Source of the DNA: Bacteroidia bacterium
GTDB lineage: Bacteria > Bacteroidota > Ignavibacteria > UBA10030
Assembly: GCA_022180565.1 (NCBI GenBank)
Contig: BQML01000032.1
Span: 1-64,000, forward strand
Direction: 5' to 3'
Length of the DNA stretch: 64,000 nucleotides
Positions 7,430 through 15,144 of this stretch are shown here, piece after piece; positions within the stretch are counted from its first letter, which is position 1, and each line of letters starts with the position of its first letter. The position numbers were made by a program, and so were the translations under genes. Below the pieces are notes generated by a model. It saw only the letters and a list, made by a program, of their open reading frames with translations. It was not told the DNA's origin and searched no databases.

Positions 7430-7514
7430 GGGACACAAAGCGCACAAAGAAGACACAGAGATCACGAAGAGGCTTCTTTGTGTGCTTTGTGCTTCTCAGT
7501 GTGCTCTGTGTCCT
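7430..7514. repeat. CACAAAG/CACAGAG palindrome, right bracket of GxxExxY cassette 1
   Basis: An 85-bp imperfect palindrome: GGACACAAAGCGCACAAAG on one arm, GTGTGCTCTGTGTCC on the other. It starts 13 bases after the stop codon of the EF-G gene and ends about 40 bases before the GxxExxY start codon. Confidence 0.85.
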
Positions 7515-7527
7515 AAACCCGGGATCC

Positions 7528-9633
7528 CTACTCCGCCTCCACCTTCGCTTTCTCCGACGCCGCGATCACCTTCTCCGCCAGTTCGCGCGGGAGTTCGTCG
7601 TAGTGTGAGAATTTCGACCGGTACAACCCGCGGCCCTGAGTCATTGAACGGAGAATAGTAGAATACTTGTGAAGCTCAGACATCGGTACCAGGGCTTTGA
7701 TTTTCTGGAAAGGACCCTCGGTTTCCATTCCGAGAATCCGTCCCCTCCGCCCCGAAATATCCCCCATCACATCGCCCATGTACTCTTCGGGCACCACGAC
7801 CTCGATTTCGCTGATCGGTTCCAGCAGTACCGGTCGTGCTTCCATGAAACCTTTCTTGAACGCCATGGAACCGGCGATCTTGAACGAGAGTTCGTCGGAA
7901 TCCACCGAGTGATGGGAACCATCGAAAAGCGTGACCTTTACATCCACGATCTCGTAGCCCGCCAGGACACCTTTTTGCAAAACTTCCCTGATCCCTTTTT
8001 CCACGGCCGGCACAAAGCGGCCCGGTACCACGCCTCCCACAATCGCATCCTCGAAAACAAATCCGCTTCCGCGCGGCAAGGGCTCGATCTTGATGTACAC
8101 ATGCCCAAACTGCCCTCGTCCGCCGGACTGCTTCTTGTGCTTATACTCGACACTGGGAGCAACAGCCTTGATCGTTTCTTTGTAGGGGATTTTCGGCTCC
8201 ACGAGATCCACATCGACCCCGTACTTTTCCTTGAGGCGCTTGGTCACGATCAGCAAGTGCAGTTCCCCCTGCCCCGCGATCACCGTCTGCGAAAGCTGTC
8301 CATCCACCTGCACGAGAAACGTGGGGTCCTCTTCATGCAGAGCATGGAGGCCGGTCGCGATCTTGTCCTCATCGCCCTTGGATTTCGAGCGGATGGCCAT
8401 ACGGATGACCGGATCCGGGAACACGATGGGCGGAAACACGACCGGGAGGGCCTTACTGCTGAGCGTGTTGTTCGTATGCGTATCGCGCAATTTGACGACC
8501 GATCCGATGTCGCCGGCCTGAAGCTTCGAGGCCTCTCTGCGTTCCTTCCCGTTCATGACAAAAATCTGCCCCAGTCGTTCGGCCTTCCCGTTGGATTCGT
8601 TCGTGAGGTCCATTCCGGCCGTAATCGTTCCCGAGTACACGCGGAAGAACGACAACTCACCCACGTGCTGTTCGGACACCGTCTTGAACACGAACAGGGC
8701 CGGGTGGCCGGAGGGATCGGGATCGACCAGGATCTGTTCATTGGACTGGACGTTGGCGGCCTTGACCGGGCCACGCTCCGCAGGTGAGGGGGCGTAGTTC
8801 ACGATGAAATCCATGAACGGAGCAAAACCGATGTTCAATCCCGCCGACGCACACAACACGGGAAAGATCTTGCGTTCGAGGAGGGCTTTGTGGAGTCCTT
8901 CACGCAGTTCTTTTTCATGCAAGGTGCCCTCGTCGAAGAACTTGTTCATGAGTTCTTCGTTCGTCTCCGCGATTTTTTCAATCAGCTCCTCGTGCAGAGC
9001 CGCGGCCCGCTCTTTGTACTCTGTGGGAATTTCGGTTTCCTCGTGCTTCCCGGATCCATCCCTTGCATAGCGGAGCATTTTCATCCGCAAAACGTCCACG
9101 ATCGCATCGAACGTCAGACCCTGGTTTGCGGGGAACTGAACGACTGTGACGTCGTGGCTCAGGCGATCCTTTGCGGCGGCGAGCACGCGGTCGAAATCGG
9201 CATTTTCGTTGTCGAGCTTGTTCAGCATGATGACGGTGGGCAGGCCGGAGTCTTTCGCATATCCCCAGACGATTTCCGTGCCCACCTCCACGCCTTCCAC
9301 TGATTTGAGGAACAGGATTGCTGTGTCGGCGACGCGCAGGGCAGACAGGACCTCTCCTGTAAAATCAGAATATCCCGGGGTATCCAGGATATTCAGTTTT
9401 GTTCCCTGCCATTCGCAGTGCAGGAGGGAAGCGTTGATCGATATTTTGCGTTCGACTTCGTCGGGGTGGTAGTCCGAGATCGTCGAGCCGTCATCCACCT
9501 TACCCAGCCGGGTTGATGCTCCGGCGGTGAACATAAGTGCTTCGGTAAAGGTAGTTTTTCCGGCTCCACCGTGGCCGATGAGGGCAATATTGCGGATTTG
9601 AGCAGGAGGATAGTCTTTTGATTGTTGAGCCAC
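7528..9633 (-). CDS. fusA: Elongation factor G, EF-G2-type paralogue
   Basis: 701 residues, the full length of EF-G, the GTPase that drives ribosomal translocation. G1 is ALIGHGGAGKTTF (about 17-29), G3 is LDTPGYSDF (about 83), and G4 is MLNKLD (about 136). Domains II-V follow, with the domain IV segment GGRGQFGHVYI and the C-terminal LRSMTQGRG. The P-loop reads GHGGAGKT rather than the AHIDAGKT of canonical EF-G1. Together with a short or absent G' region this marks the EF-G2 paralogue group, so a second, canonical fusA is expected elsewhere. The start is GTG at 9633 with GAGGTGAT five bases upstream. It stands alone between two repeat-containing spacers. Confidence 0.9.
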   Translation of the reverse strand: MAQQSKDYPPAQIRNIALIGHGGAGKTTFTEALMFTAGASTRLGKVDDGSTISDYHPDEVERKISINASLLHCEWQGTKLNILDTPGYSDFTGEVLSALRVADTAILFLKSVEGVEVGTEIVWGYAKDSGLPTVIMLNKLDNENADFDRVLAAAKDRLSHDVTVVQFPANQGLTFDAIVDVLRMKMLRYARDGSGKHEETEIPTEYKERAAALHEELIEKIAETNEELMNKFFDEGTLHEKELREGLHKALLERKIFPVLCASAGLNIGFAPFMDFIVNYAPSPAERGPVKAANVQSNEQILVDPDPSGHPALFVFKTVSEQHVGELSFFRVYSGTITAGMDLTNESNGKAERLGQIFVMNGKERREASKLQAGDIGSVVKLRDTHTNNTLSSKALPVVFPPIVFPDPVIRMAIRSKSKGDEDKIATGLHALHEEDPTFLVQVDGQLSQTVIAGQGELHLLIVTKRLKEKYGVDVDLVEPKIPYKETIKAVAPSVEYKHKKQSGGRGQFGHVYIKIEPLPRGSGFVFEDAIVGGVVPGRFVPAVEKGIREVLQKGVLAGYEIVDVKVTLFDGSHHSVDSDELSFKIAGSMAFKKGFMEARPVLLEPISEIEVVVPEEYMGDVMGDISGRRGRILGMETEGPFQKIKALVPMSELHKYSTILRSMTQGRGLYRSKFSHYDELPRELAEKVIAASEKAKVEAE

Positions 9634-9700
9634 AGGATCACCTCAGGTATGCCATACGTGAGATCTGGATGGGGAAAGATGGTTTGGTTATGCTTGGATT

Positions 9701-9790
9701 TTAACCACAGAGAGCACAGAGAAGACGCAGAGGTCACAGAGCATCATTCTCTGTGTTCTCCGTGCCTTCTCTGTGTCCTCTGTGGTTTAA
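9701..9790. repeat. CACAGAG-word palindrome (family B)
   Basis: A 90-bp palindrome with outer arms TTAACCACAGAG / CTCTGTGGTTTAA and inner CACAGAG words. It starts about 10 bases after the stop of the DUF948 gene and ends about 70 bases before the EF-G start. No cargo gene is associated. Confidence 0.88.
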
Positions 9791-9800
9791 CTTCAAGCCC

Positions 9801-10190
9801 TCAGGTTGTTCGAGTGCCTCCGAAAAACGAGGCCACGCGGTTCACCACCGCACCCAGGATGGCTCCCAGGCGCATAACAGGTTCCTCGATGCTTGCCTGC
9901 AGGCGTTCTTCGAGGGCGACAAAGTTGTCCGCGGCTTGTTTGACGGATTCCAGGGAACCTTTGACGAGGCTGACCTGGTCATCCACCTTTTCCGAAACCG
10001 ACTTCATGTGGCCGGTGATGGTCTCCAGGTTCTCAAGCACGGGCTTGGCCTTTTCGCCGATTTCGCCGAGATCTTTCTGCAGAAGAGCCAGCAGGTCCTT
10101 CACGCGGATGAGGACAACGATCAGATAGATGCAGAGCGCGGATACGCTCACGAGCGCGATGAGTTCGATGATGGAGCGAAGAGTGTCCAC
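9801..10190 (-). CDS. DUF948 domain protein, membrane-anchored coiled coil
   Basis: 129 residues: an N-terminal membrane helix (IALVSVSALCIYLIVVLI, about 10-28), then a long amphipathic/coiled-coil region to about 105 (LLQKDLGEIGEKAKPVLENL), ending in GAVVNRVASFFGG. This is the architecture of DUF948 proteins, inner-membrane proteins of unknown mechanism often next to a YtxH gene and linked to general stress or envelope functions. The YtxH gene is indeed the next ordinary gene upstream (10775), but a four-helix-bundle cassette lies between them. Confidence 0.82.
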   Translation of the reverse strand: MDTLRSIIELIALVSVSALCIYLIVVLIRVKDLLALLQKDLGEIGEKAKPVLENLETITGHMKSVSEKVDDQVSLVKGSLESVKQAADNFVALEERLQASIEEPVMRLGAILGAVVNRVASFFGGTRTT

Positions 10191-10204
10191 GGAAGGTCCT
10201 TGGG

Positions 10205-10379
10205 GGAAATTCGAAATCAGAATATTGAAATGCGAAACAAATACGAAATCAGAATATCGAAATGCGAAACAAATGCGAAATCAGAATATCGAAATACGAA
10301 ATCAGAATATCGAAATACGAAACAAATCCGAAATCAGAATATCGAAATACGAAATCAGAATATCGAAATACGAAACAAC
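10205..10379. repeat. AAATACG/AAATCAG-word array (family C), left bracket of four-helix-bundle cassette 1
   Basis: About 175 bp of near-tandem words GAAATACGAAATCAGAATATC in forward orientation. The array ends 2 bases before the stop codon of the four-helix-bundle gene, so it is its 3' flank. The other side of the gene (10740-10776) has the same words in reverse orientation. Confidence 0.88.
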
Positions 10380-10381
10380 AT

Positions 10382-10729
10382 TCAGGTGGAATTTCTAATG
10401 ATGGCGCCGAAGATGTTCATGAGTTCGGTCGCTTCCCGGATCAGACGATCCTTCTCTCCTGAGTCACTTCTGTCGCACTCCACGAGATTGAGCCAGTAGA
10501 GTGACTCCTTTGCCTCCTTCTTGCTGATCCTCAGATGCATGAAGAAGTCCTTCCGACCTAACGCCTCGTTTGCCTCAATGTAATTCGCTCCGATGGATGC
10601 AGCGGCTCTCACGAGCTGCCGTCCGTACTCAAGATTTGTCAAGGTTCGAGGCAGTCCGTTGACAAACGCCCCTCCCCGCCTCGCGAATATGGCAGTTCGT
10701 TCTTCAAGGTCGTATTTCTTTTCCCCCAT
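10382..10729 (-). CDS. Four-helix bundle protein, S23/intervening-sequence family (cassette 1)
   Basis: 115 residues. The core motifs of the S23/TIGR02436 family are present: YGRQLVRAAASIGANYIEA at about 35-53, then FFMHLRISKKEAKESLYWLNL with the invariant helical ExxESxxWL pattern. These proteins form pentameric four-helix bundles and are related to Avd of diversity-generating retroelements. They were first noticed in 23S rRNA intervening sequences; their function is unresolved. ATG at 10729 is preferred over TTG at 10741 because GGGGGA lies 6 bases upstream. It interrupts the YtxH-DUF948 pair and is flanked by inverted family C arrays. Confidence 0.85.
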   Translation of the reverse strand: MGEKKYDLEERTAIFARRGGAFVNGLPRTLTNLEYGRQLVRAAASIGANYIEANEALGRKDFFMHLRISKKEAKESLYWLNLVECDRSDSGEKDRLIREATELMNIFGAIIRNST

Positions 10730-10739
10730 TGATTCCCCC

Positions 10740-10776
10740 AAATCGGATTTCGAAATTCGTATTTCGGATTTGCCCT
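10740..10776. repeat. Family C array in inverse orientation, right bracket of four-helix-bundle cassette 1
   Basis: CGGATTTCGAAATTCGTA followed by TTTCGGATTTG: the complement of the words at 10205-10379. It begins about 6 bases after the YtxH stop codon and ends just before the leader of the four-helix-bundle gene. Confidence 0.8.
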
Positions 10777-11116
10777 ATGACTGCGATTGCGAGCGTTTTT
10801 CGCCTATCTTGCCCCTGGCCTCGTCCATGATCTTCTGAGCGTCGTCCATGAGCGATTCCGCCCGCCTGCGGGCGTCGGTGACCAGGGTCTCCGAGCGCTT
10901 CTTGCCTTCATTGATGATATCCACGGCTCGTTTGCGCGCCTGGGCCAGGTATTCCTCTGCATCCCCGGCCAACTCGTCGCCGCGCTTTTTGAGGTCTTCT
11001 CTGAGCTCGCGTCCTGTCATGGGGGCAAACAGCAACGCCGTCACCGCACCCACGATACTTCCGGCCAGAAAGCCGACAATGAGTCCTTTTGCTGTTCCGT
11101 CTTTCTCAGTCGCCAT
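10775..11116 (-). CDS. YtxH domain protein
   Basis: 113 residues starting MATEKDGTAKG. A glycine-rich membrane segment at about 9-30 (LIVGFLAGSIVGAVTALLFA) leads into PMTGRELREDLKKRGDEL, the hallmark of YtxH proteins. A long Lys/Arg/Glu-rich helix follows to the C-terminus. These are small membrane-anchored proteins linked to general stress in Bacillus; the mechanism is unknown. The reading frame stays open for 39 codons further upstream, but that part is translated repeat; ATG at 11116 has AGGTCTATC upstream and starts the conserved region. Confidence 0.82.
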   Translation of the reverse strand: MATEKDGTAKGLIVGFLAGSIVGAVTALLFAPMTGRELREDLKKRGDELAGDAEEYLAQARKRAVDIINEGKKRSETLVTDARRRAESLMDDAQKIMDEARGKIGEKRSQSQS

Positions 11117-11474
11117 GATAGACCTCCGATACAAAGTGAACGGTGAATGGCCCGCCCGACCTGAACGCAGTGGATTCCCACGAGGTCGTTCGGGCGGGTG
11201 AACGGTGAACGGTGGAAGAAAGCCACAATTCACCGTTGCCTTTTCTCATTTCATTGTAGAAAATTGCGAAATGAACTTCAAGCAGAATCGCGAGATGTTC
11301 ACAGATACTCACGGATACTCGCTGATGCGAGTCTTGAATAATGGGCAATTCCGCCCGGCCGCCCGAAGAGCTCGCGCGGGATGGAATAATGGAATATCAC
11401 GGATGAAGTCGGGAAAGGAATGATGGAAGACAAGCATTCCTCCATCATTCCACATTCCATCATTCGCGCTTACC
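11117..11474. repeat. Spacer with three small repeat types (ACGGTGA, CACAGATACT, GGAATGATGGA)
   Basis: I see no gene in these 358 bases. At 11135-11238 there are GTGAACG words and an inverted pair AACGGTGAAT / ATTCACCGTT enclosing a GCCCGCCCGA...TCGGGCGGG stem. At 11297-11330 there is a short CACAGATACTCACGGATACTC array. At 11380-11470 there are GGAATAATGGAATATC/GGAATGATGGAA words followed by their complement CATTCCTCCATCATTCC. The last begins a few bases after the stop of the COX24-type gene. Confidence 0.7.
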
Positions 11475-11570
11475 CTACCGGTTCTTCTTCTTGTGCCGCA
11501 TCTTCCGTAGGCGCTTCTTGCGTTTGTGGGTGGCCATTTTGTGACGTTTGCGTTTCTTGCCGCTTGGCAT
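11475..11570 (-). CDS. AURKAIP1/COX24 domain small basic protein
   Basis: A 31-residue protein, MPSGKKRKRHKMATHKRKKR followed by LRKMRHKKKNR. It is almost entirely Lys/Arg/His and matches the short AURKAIP1/COX24-type proteins seen in Bacteroidota, Chlorobi and relatives. By relation to mitochondrial mS38 it is probably a small-subunit ribosome-associated protein. The start is supported by AAAGGAG 7 bases upstream. It is far below usual ORF length cut-offs and overlaps a longer spurious frame, so it is easily missed. Confidence 0.85.
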   Translation of the reverse strand: MPSGKKRKRHKMATHKRKKRLRKMRHKKKNR

Positions 11571-11599
11571 AATGGGCTCCTTTGGGATAAGGTGATGTG

Positions 11600-11720
11600 G
11601 TGAAATACGAAATTCGAATATCGAAATCCGAAACAAATACTAAACCCGAATTCCTCAACAGCCCCTCACATTTGGGTTTTCGTGCTTGTTTCGTATTTCG
11701 AATTTAGAATTTCGGATTTC
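11600..11720. repeat. Family C array (AAATTCG words), palindromic
   Basis: Forward words at 11600-11650 (CGAAATTCGAATATCGAAAT) face reverse words at 11690-11720 (TTCGTATTTCGAATTTAG), forming an imperfect palindrome. It starts directly after the stop codon of the TPR gene and fills the spacer up to the COX24-type gene. Confidence 0.82.
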
Positions 11721-12437
11721 CTATGGATTCGCTATTGCACCATGTTGTTCCAGCAACGACTTCGCCCTCTTCCCGACTTCGGAAGCGGGATCGAGGTTTA
11801 CGGTTTTTCTGAACCATTCGTTCGATTGCTCGATTTCCCCCGCTTTCAAATGCACGATTCCGAGATTAAAATGTGCCAACAGATGCTTTGGAGAAACTTC
11901 GAGGGCCTTTTTCATCCAAATCTTCGCTTCATCGAGATTTCCGATGTCGTTGAAGCAGATACCCAGATCGACCAGAGCGTCGGCGTCGCGGGGTTCCAAC
12001 TCCAGATACTTCCTGTAATGCTGAATCGCTTTGTCGTAGAACCGGTTATCGTGCGCAAAATTCGCGAGGTGGAGCCGAAGCTTTGCATCCGAAGGGTTGG
12101 CATTGACCTGCTGTTCGAGTTCGTTCAGATGATTCACCGCCTCCATGTTCGCCCCCAACGGTTGGGACGACTGCTGGGTCTGCTGAACGGGAATCGTCCT
12201 GGGCCCCGTCAAGAGCTCCAGGGCTATCACTCCGCCTACAAGGAAAACGGCAAATCCCGCCATCAGCTTCCACGAGACCGCGGGCGGTTTTGCAGAGGAC
12301 GCGGGCGACGCGGCGCGCGCGGCCGGTGCAGAGGACTTGCCCTCGGGCCATTCCACGGGCCGTCCGCAGCTTCCGCAAAACTTCTCTCCCCAGCGGAGCT
12401 CTTTTCTGCACTCGGAACAAAGAAACAGGGGCTTCAT
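11721..12437 (-). CDS. Zinc-ribbon, membrane-anchored TPR protein
   Basis: 238 residues. An N-terminal zinc ribbon has two CxxC pairs (CSEC at 7-10, CGSCGRP at 21-27), then an Ala/Pro linker and a single membrane helix at about 57-75 (LMAGFAVFLVGGVIALELL). Two to three tetratricopeptide repeats follow at about 105-225, recognisable from YDKAIQHYRKYLELEPRD, LVDLGICFNDIGNLDEA and AHFNLGIVHLKAGEIEQS. It is likely a scaffold at the membrane with TPRs outside or inside depending on topology. Start ATG overlaps the HU stop (ATGA), so it is translationally coupled to HU. Partner unknown. Confidence 0.8.
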   Translation of the reverse strand: MKPLFLCSECRKELRWGEKFCGSCGRPVEWPEGKSSAPAARAASPASSAKPPAVSWKLMAGFAVFLVGGVIALELLTGPRTIPVQQTQQSSQPLGANMEAVNHLNELEQQVNANPSDAKLRLHLANFAHDNRFYDKAIQHYRKYLELEPRDADALVDLGICFNDIGNLDEAKIWMKKALEVSPKHLLAHFNLGIVHLKAGEIEQSNEWFRKTVNLDPASEVGKRAKSLLEQHGAIANP

Positions 12438-12742
12438 GTCTGAGCCTGGGGTATCGTCTTCTTGAGATTCTGATCGACAACATGCTTCAGGTCTTTCGAG
12501 ACCTTGAAAATCGGCACGTAGTGTTCATCAACCATGACTTGTTCGCCGGTACGCGGATTCCGTGCCATGCGTCCTTTGCGCTTTTTGACCTTGAAGCTCC
12601 CGAACCCGCGTATCTCGATATTCTTTCCGGATTTCAGGGCATCGATGACGGTGGAGATAAATCCATCAACGACCGCTTCGGTCTCGACCTTCGTCAGGCC
12701 CGTTGCCGAAGCGATGACGTCTACGATATCTGCTTTAGTCAA
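12434..12742 (-). CDS. hup: HU/IHF-family DNA-binding protein
   Basis: 102 residues, normal for HU. MTKADIVDVIASATGL begins the helical dimer core. GKNIEIRGFGSFKVKKRKGR is the beta-saddle entry, and ARNPRTGEQVMV is the arm with the Pro that intercalates into DNA (RNPxTG signature). It bends and compacts DNA as a dimer. The start is TTG at 12742 with GGGAGG 10 bases upstream. Directly upstream lies the longest family C array (12776-13092), which would be part of its leader if transcription comes from sppA. It overlaps the TPR gene by 4 bases. Confidence 0.92.
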   Translation of the reverse strand: MTKADIVDVIASATGLTKVETEAVVDGFISTVIDALKSGKNIEIRGFGSFKVKKRKGRMARNPRTGEQVMVDEHYVPIFKVSKDLKHVVDQNLKKTIPQAQT

Positions 12743-12775
12743 TGAAAGGCCTCCCGGATGTGGAACAAGTTCGCA

Positions 12776-13092
12776 ATCAGAATATCGAAAGGAAATTCGA
12801 AATCAGAAATTCGAAATTCGAAACAAATCAGAAATCGGAAATTCGAAATACGAAACAAATCAGAAATCGGAAATTCGAAATACGAAACAAATCAGAAATC
12901 AGAAATTCGAAATACGAAACAAATCAGAAATCGGAAATTCGAAATACGAAACAAATCAGAAATCGGAAATTCGAAATACGAAACAAATCGGAAATCGGAA
13001 ATTCGAAACACAGAGATCGAAGTGCGATGTGGTCTTAGGCAGACTCTTTCATTGTGCTTGAAATTTCGTATTTCGCATTTCGAATTTCGTGC
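12776..13092. repeat. Family C array with an exact 32-bp tandem repeat
   Basis: From 12825 to about 13010 there are six units with exact 32-base spacing (starts 12825, 12857, 12889, 12921, 12953, 12985). Each unit is four heptamers, AAATCAG, AAATCGG, AAATTCG, AAATACG, plus AAAC. The array is framed by less regular words of the same kind, with the reverse orientation near 13060-13092. It starts 7 bases after the sppA stop and ends about 35 bases before the HU start. No other content is seen in 12743-13096. Confidence 0.92.
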
Positions 13093-13096
13093 TTCC

Positions 13097-13999
13097 CTAC
13101 GGTACCGTCATTCTGTACTCAACCACAGATCTGCGAAACAACTCATCCCGTAGTCCTTTCAGATCTCCTGTGGCGCCGGTCCAGAATTGCTCCCAAAACG
13201 ATGTCCGTTTCCGCTCCTTCACAACTTTCGGTTTGCCTTCAATGCCTCCCAATTTCGCGGCGATGGCCACTGCGTCTTCATACGTCCCGAGGGTGTCGAC
13301 AAATCCCCACTCGACTGCCTGGCGGCCCGTGAAGACGCGTCCATCCGCGTACTTGAGGACCATGCTGCGATCGAGATTCCGCTCCTCCACGACGACATTC
13401 ACGAACTGATCATAGACATCTGCCAGAAGTTGATCGAAGAATCGTTTATCCTCGTCCGACGGTTTGCGAAACGGGGAGCCGACGTCTTTGAGGCGGCCCG
13501 TCTTATACGTCGCCGCATCGACGCCGATCTTCTCGAGCAATTGTTCGGCATGGAGGTACTGGAAGATCACGCCGATACTTCCGGTGAGTGTTCCGGGATT
13601 TGCCACGATGCGCGAGGCACCGCAGGAGACATAGTAGCCTCCGCTCGCGGCAACGGACCCCATCGACACTACCACCGGCTTGCCGGCGTCCCGCGTCTTT
13701 TTCACTTCTTCATAAATCTCCTGGCTCGCCGCAACTCCTCCGCCCGGGGACTCGACTCTGAACACGATCGCCTTCACCGACTTGTTTTCGCGGTACTTCT
13801 TGAACTGCCGAACGGTTTCCTCGGAGCTGACGATCGGTTCCTTCAGATCCACTACAGCAACCTTCTCGCCGGAGGTCGAGATGGATTCGTCATCCCCCCG
13901 GTCGCCAATGATCGTCATGATCACGAGAAAGATCATGATGGTCCCCAGAGCAAGGAAACCAACGACGATACCCAGAACCCACTTGGCGGTGTTGGACAT
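13097..13999 (-). CDS. sppA: Signal peptide peptidase SppA (short, 36K type)
   Basis: 300 residues with an N-terminal membrane helix (VLGIVVGFLALGTIMIFLVI). The S49 peptidase core follows: FRVESPGGGVAAS near 80-92, the nucleophile region SMGSVAASGGYYVSCGAS near 112-128, GTLTGSIGVI and the lysine-bearing YKTGRLKDVGSP. SppA is a Ser/Lys protease in the membrane that degrades cleaved signal peptides. Length matches the single-domain SppA of Gram-positives and many FCB bacteria rather than the double-domain E. coli enzyme. It lies upstream of HU but is separated by the family C array. Confidence 0.9.
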   Translation of the reverse strand: MSNTAKWVLGIVVGFLALGTIMIFLVIMTIIGDRGDDESISTSGEKVAVVDLKEPIVSSEETVRQFKKYRENKSVKAIVFRVESPGGGVAASQEIYEEVKKTRDAGKPVVVSMGSVAASGGYYVSCGASRIVANPGTLTGSIGVIFQYLHAEQLLEKIGVDAATYKTGRLKDVGSPFRKPSDEDKRFFDQLLADVYDQFVNVVVEERNLDRSMVLKYADGRVFTGRQAVEWGFVDTLGTYEDAVAIAAKLGGIEGKPKVVKERKRTSFWEQFWTGATGDLKGLRDELFRRSVVEYRMTVP

Positions 14000-14370
14000 T
14001 CAGGTGCGGAGGGTGTAAGTGATTGAAATTGCTTGAATTATAAGGAATGAGGAGGGGAAAGTCAACCGGCGCGAGATACTCACAGATACTCACTGATCCT
14101 CACAGATAGTTTATTGGAATGATTGGAATAAGATGACCTTAATTGGGTTATTGGAATGATGGAGTGAAAATGACCTCATTAGGTGACTGGAATGATGGGA
14201 AGAGATAGGGTCGAAAAGGTGGAAAAATCCCTTCAAACATGTGGTGGAATACTGGAAGACAACCACGAGAAGGCATGGTCCTGGAATGATGGAAATGGAG
14301 CCCACAGGTGTTCCATTATTCCATTATTCCATTATTCCATTATTCCATTATTCCAGCATTTGCCGGTATA
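14000..14370. repeat. Spacer with CACAGATACT and ATTCCATT word arrays
   Basis: 371 bases with no gene. At 14078-14110 there is a ten-base word array (GATACTCACAGATACTCACT). From 14113 to 14300 come scattered TTGGAATGATGG-type words, and at 14308-14355 five to six perfect ATTCCATT octamers in a row, complementary to the GGAATGA words. The arms make a large imperfect palindrome that begins about 15 bases after the eda stop codon. Confidence 0.82.
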
Positions 14371-15015
14371 CTACTTCCTCGCTTCCCTGAAATTCCTGAC
14401 CATTCGTTGCGCCCTGTCTGTCAGAACGTCGTAGCGCTCTTCTTCAATGGCCTTCTTGTCCAAGAGGTCGGATCCGATCCCCACGGCCACGGCGCCGGCC
14501 TGGATCCATTCGCCGACGTTGTCGATCGTGACGCCTCCGGTCGGCATGAGGCGGATGTCGGGAAAGGGTCCCGCGAGGTCCTTGAAGTAGCGCGGACCAA
14601 GCGATGTGGCGGGAAACACCTTGACAATATCGGCCCCTGCCTTCCATGCCGTATGGATTTCCGTTGGCGTGAAGCACCCCGGCATGACCACGATGCCGCG
14701 TCTCTTGCAGAGTGCGATAATTTCGGTATTCAAGACGGGTCCGACGATAAACTTCGCTCCGGCATCGATGACGTGGTTTGCCGTTTCCACATCGGTCACT
14801 GTCCCTGCACCGAGGATCACGTCTTTTGCAACCTTACCCGAGAGTTCGCGGATCATGTCCACCGCTCCCGGAACTGTCATGGTGATCTCGATGCATTTGA
14901 CGCCTCCGGCAGAGATCGCTTCAACGACCTTTAGAAGCTTGTTGCGATCCTTCAGGCGGATGACGGCGATGACACCGGATGAAACTATGGTTTCGAGGAT
15001 TGAGCTGTGAGTCAT
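14371..15015 (-). CDS. eda: 2-keto-3-deoxy-6-phosphogluconate (KDPG/KHG) aldolase
   Basis: 214 residues, full length. The (beta/alpha)8 class I aldolase has the general-acid Glu in KCIEITMTVPGA near residue 45, and GAGTVTD. The Schiff-base lysine is in GADIVKVFPATSLG near residue 135, and the phosphate-binding PTGGVTIDN follows. It cleaves KDPG to pyruvate and glyceraldehyde-3-phosphate, the last step of Entner-Doudoroff and uronate breakdown. KDG kinase is the next ordinary gene upstream, which fits a KdgK-Eda pair, but a four-helix-bundle cassette has been placed between them. Confidence 0.93.
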   Translation of the reverse strand: MTHSSILETIVSSGVIAVIRLKDRNKLLKVVEAISAGGVKCIEITMTVPGAVDMIRELSGKVAKDVILGAGTVTDVETANHVIDAGAKFIVGPVLNTEIIALCKRRGIVVMPGCFTPTEIHTAWKAGADIVKVFPATSLGPRYFKDLAGPFPDIRLMPTGGVTIDNVGEWIQAGAVAVGIGSDLLDKKAIEEERYDVLTDRAQRMVRNFREARK

Positions 15016-15016
15016 A

Positions 15017-15136
15017 GGAAGTAAAAAGTAAAAAGTAAAAAGGAAAAAGGAAAAAGGAAAAGGTAAAAAGGAAAAAGTGAGAAGTAAGAAGTAAGAAAGT
15101 GGCTAGGTTAGTTTATTTGCGCGAGACGCAAGACGT
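15017..15136. repeat. GTAAAAA/GTAAGAA heptamer array (family F) plus ACGTCTT words, left bracket of cassette 2
   Basis: Heptamers GTAAAAA, GGAAAAA, GTAAGAA follow each other from 15020 to about 15098, then GCGAGACGCAAGACGTGG at 15119-15136. The last motif is the exact complement of words at 15540-15586 on the far side of the four-helix-bundle gene. The array lies in the leader of eda. Confidence 0.85.
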
Positions 15137-15144
15137 GGCTGGGT

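Noticed and set aside
11470-11658. 62-aa minus-strand frame at the COX24 locus
   Set aside because: Wrong frame; the 31-aa basic protein in the overlapping frame has a clear family match and ribosome binding site.
12825-13010. Possible CRISPR array because of regular 32-base spacing
   Set aside because: Units are directly adjacent with no unique spacers, and no cas genes are in the window.
12742-13153. Plus-strand open frames reading repeated Lys-Ser-Glu-Ile-Arg-Asn peptides
   Set aside because: They are translations of the AAATCAG/AAATTCG array in all three frames; codon content follows the DNA repeat and there is no ribosome binding site or conserved protein.
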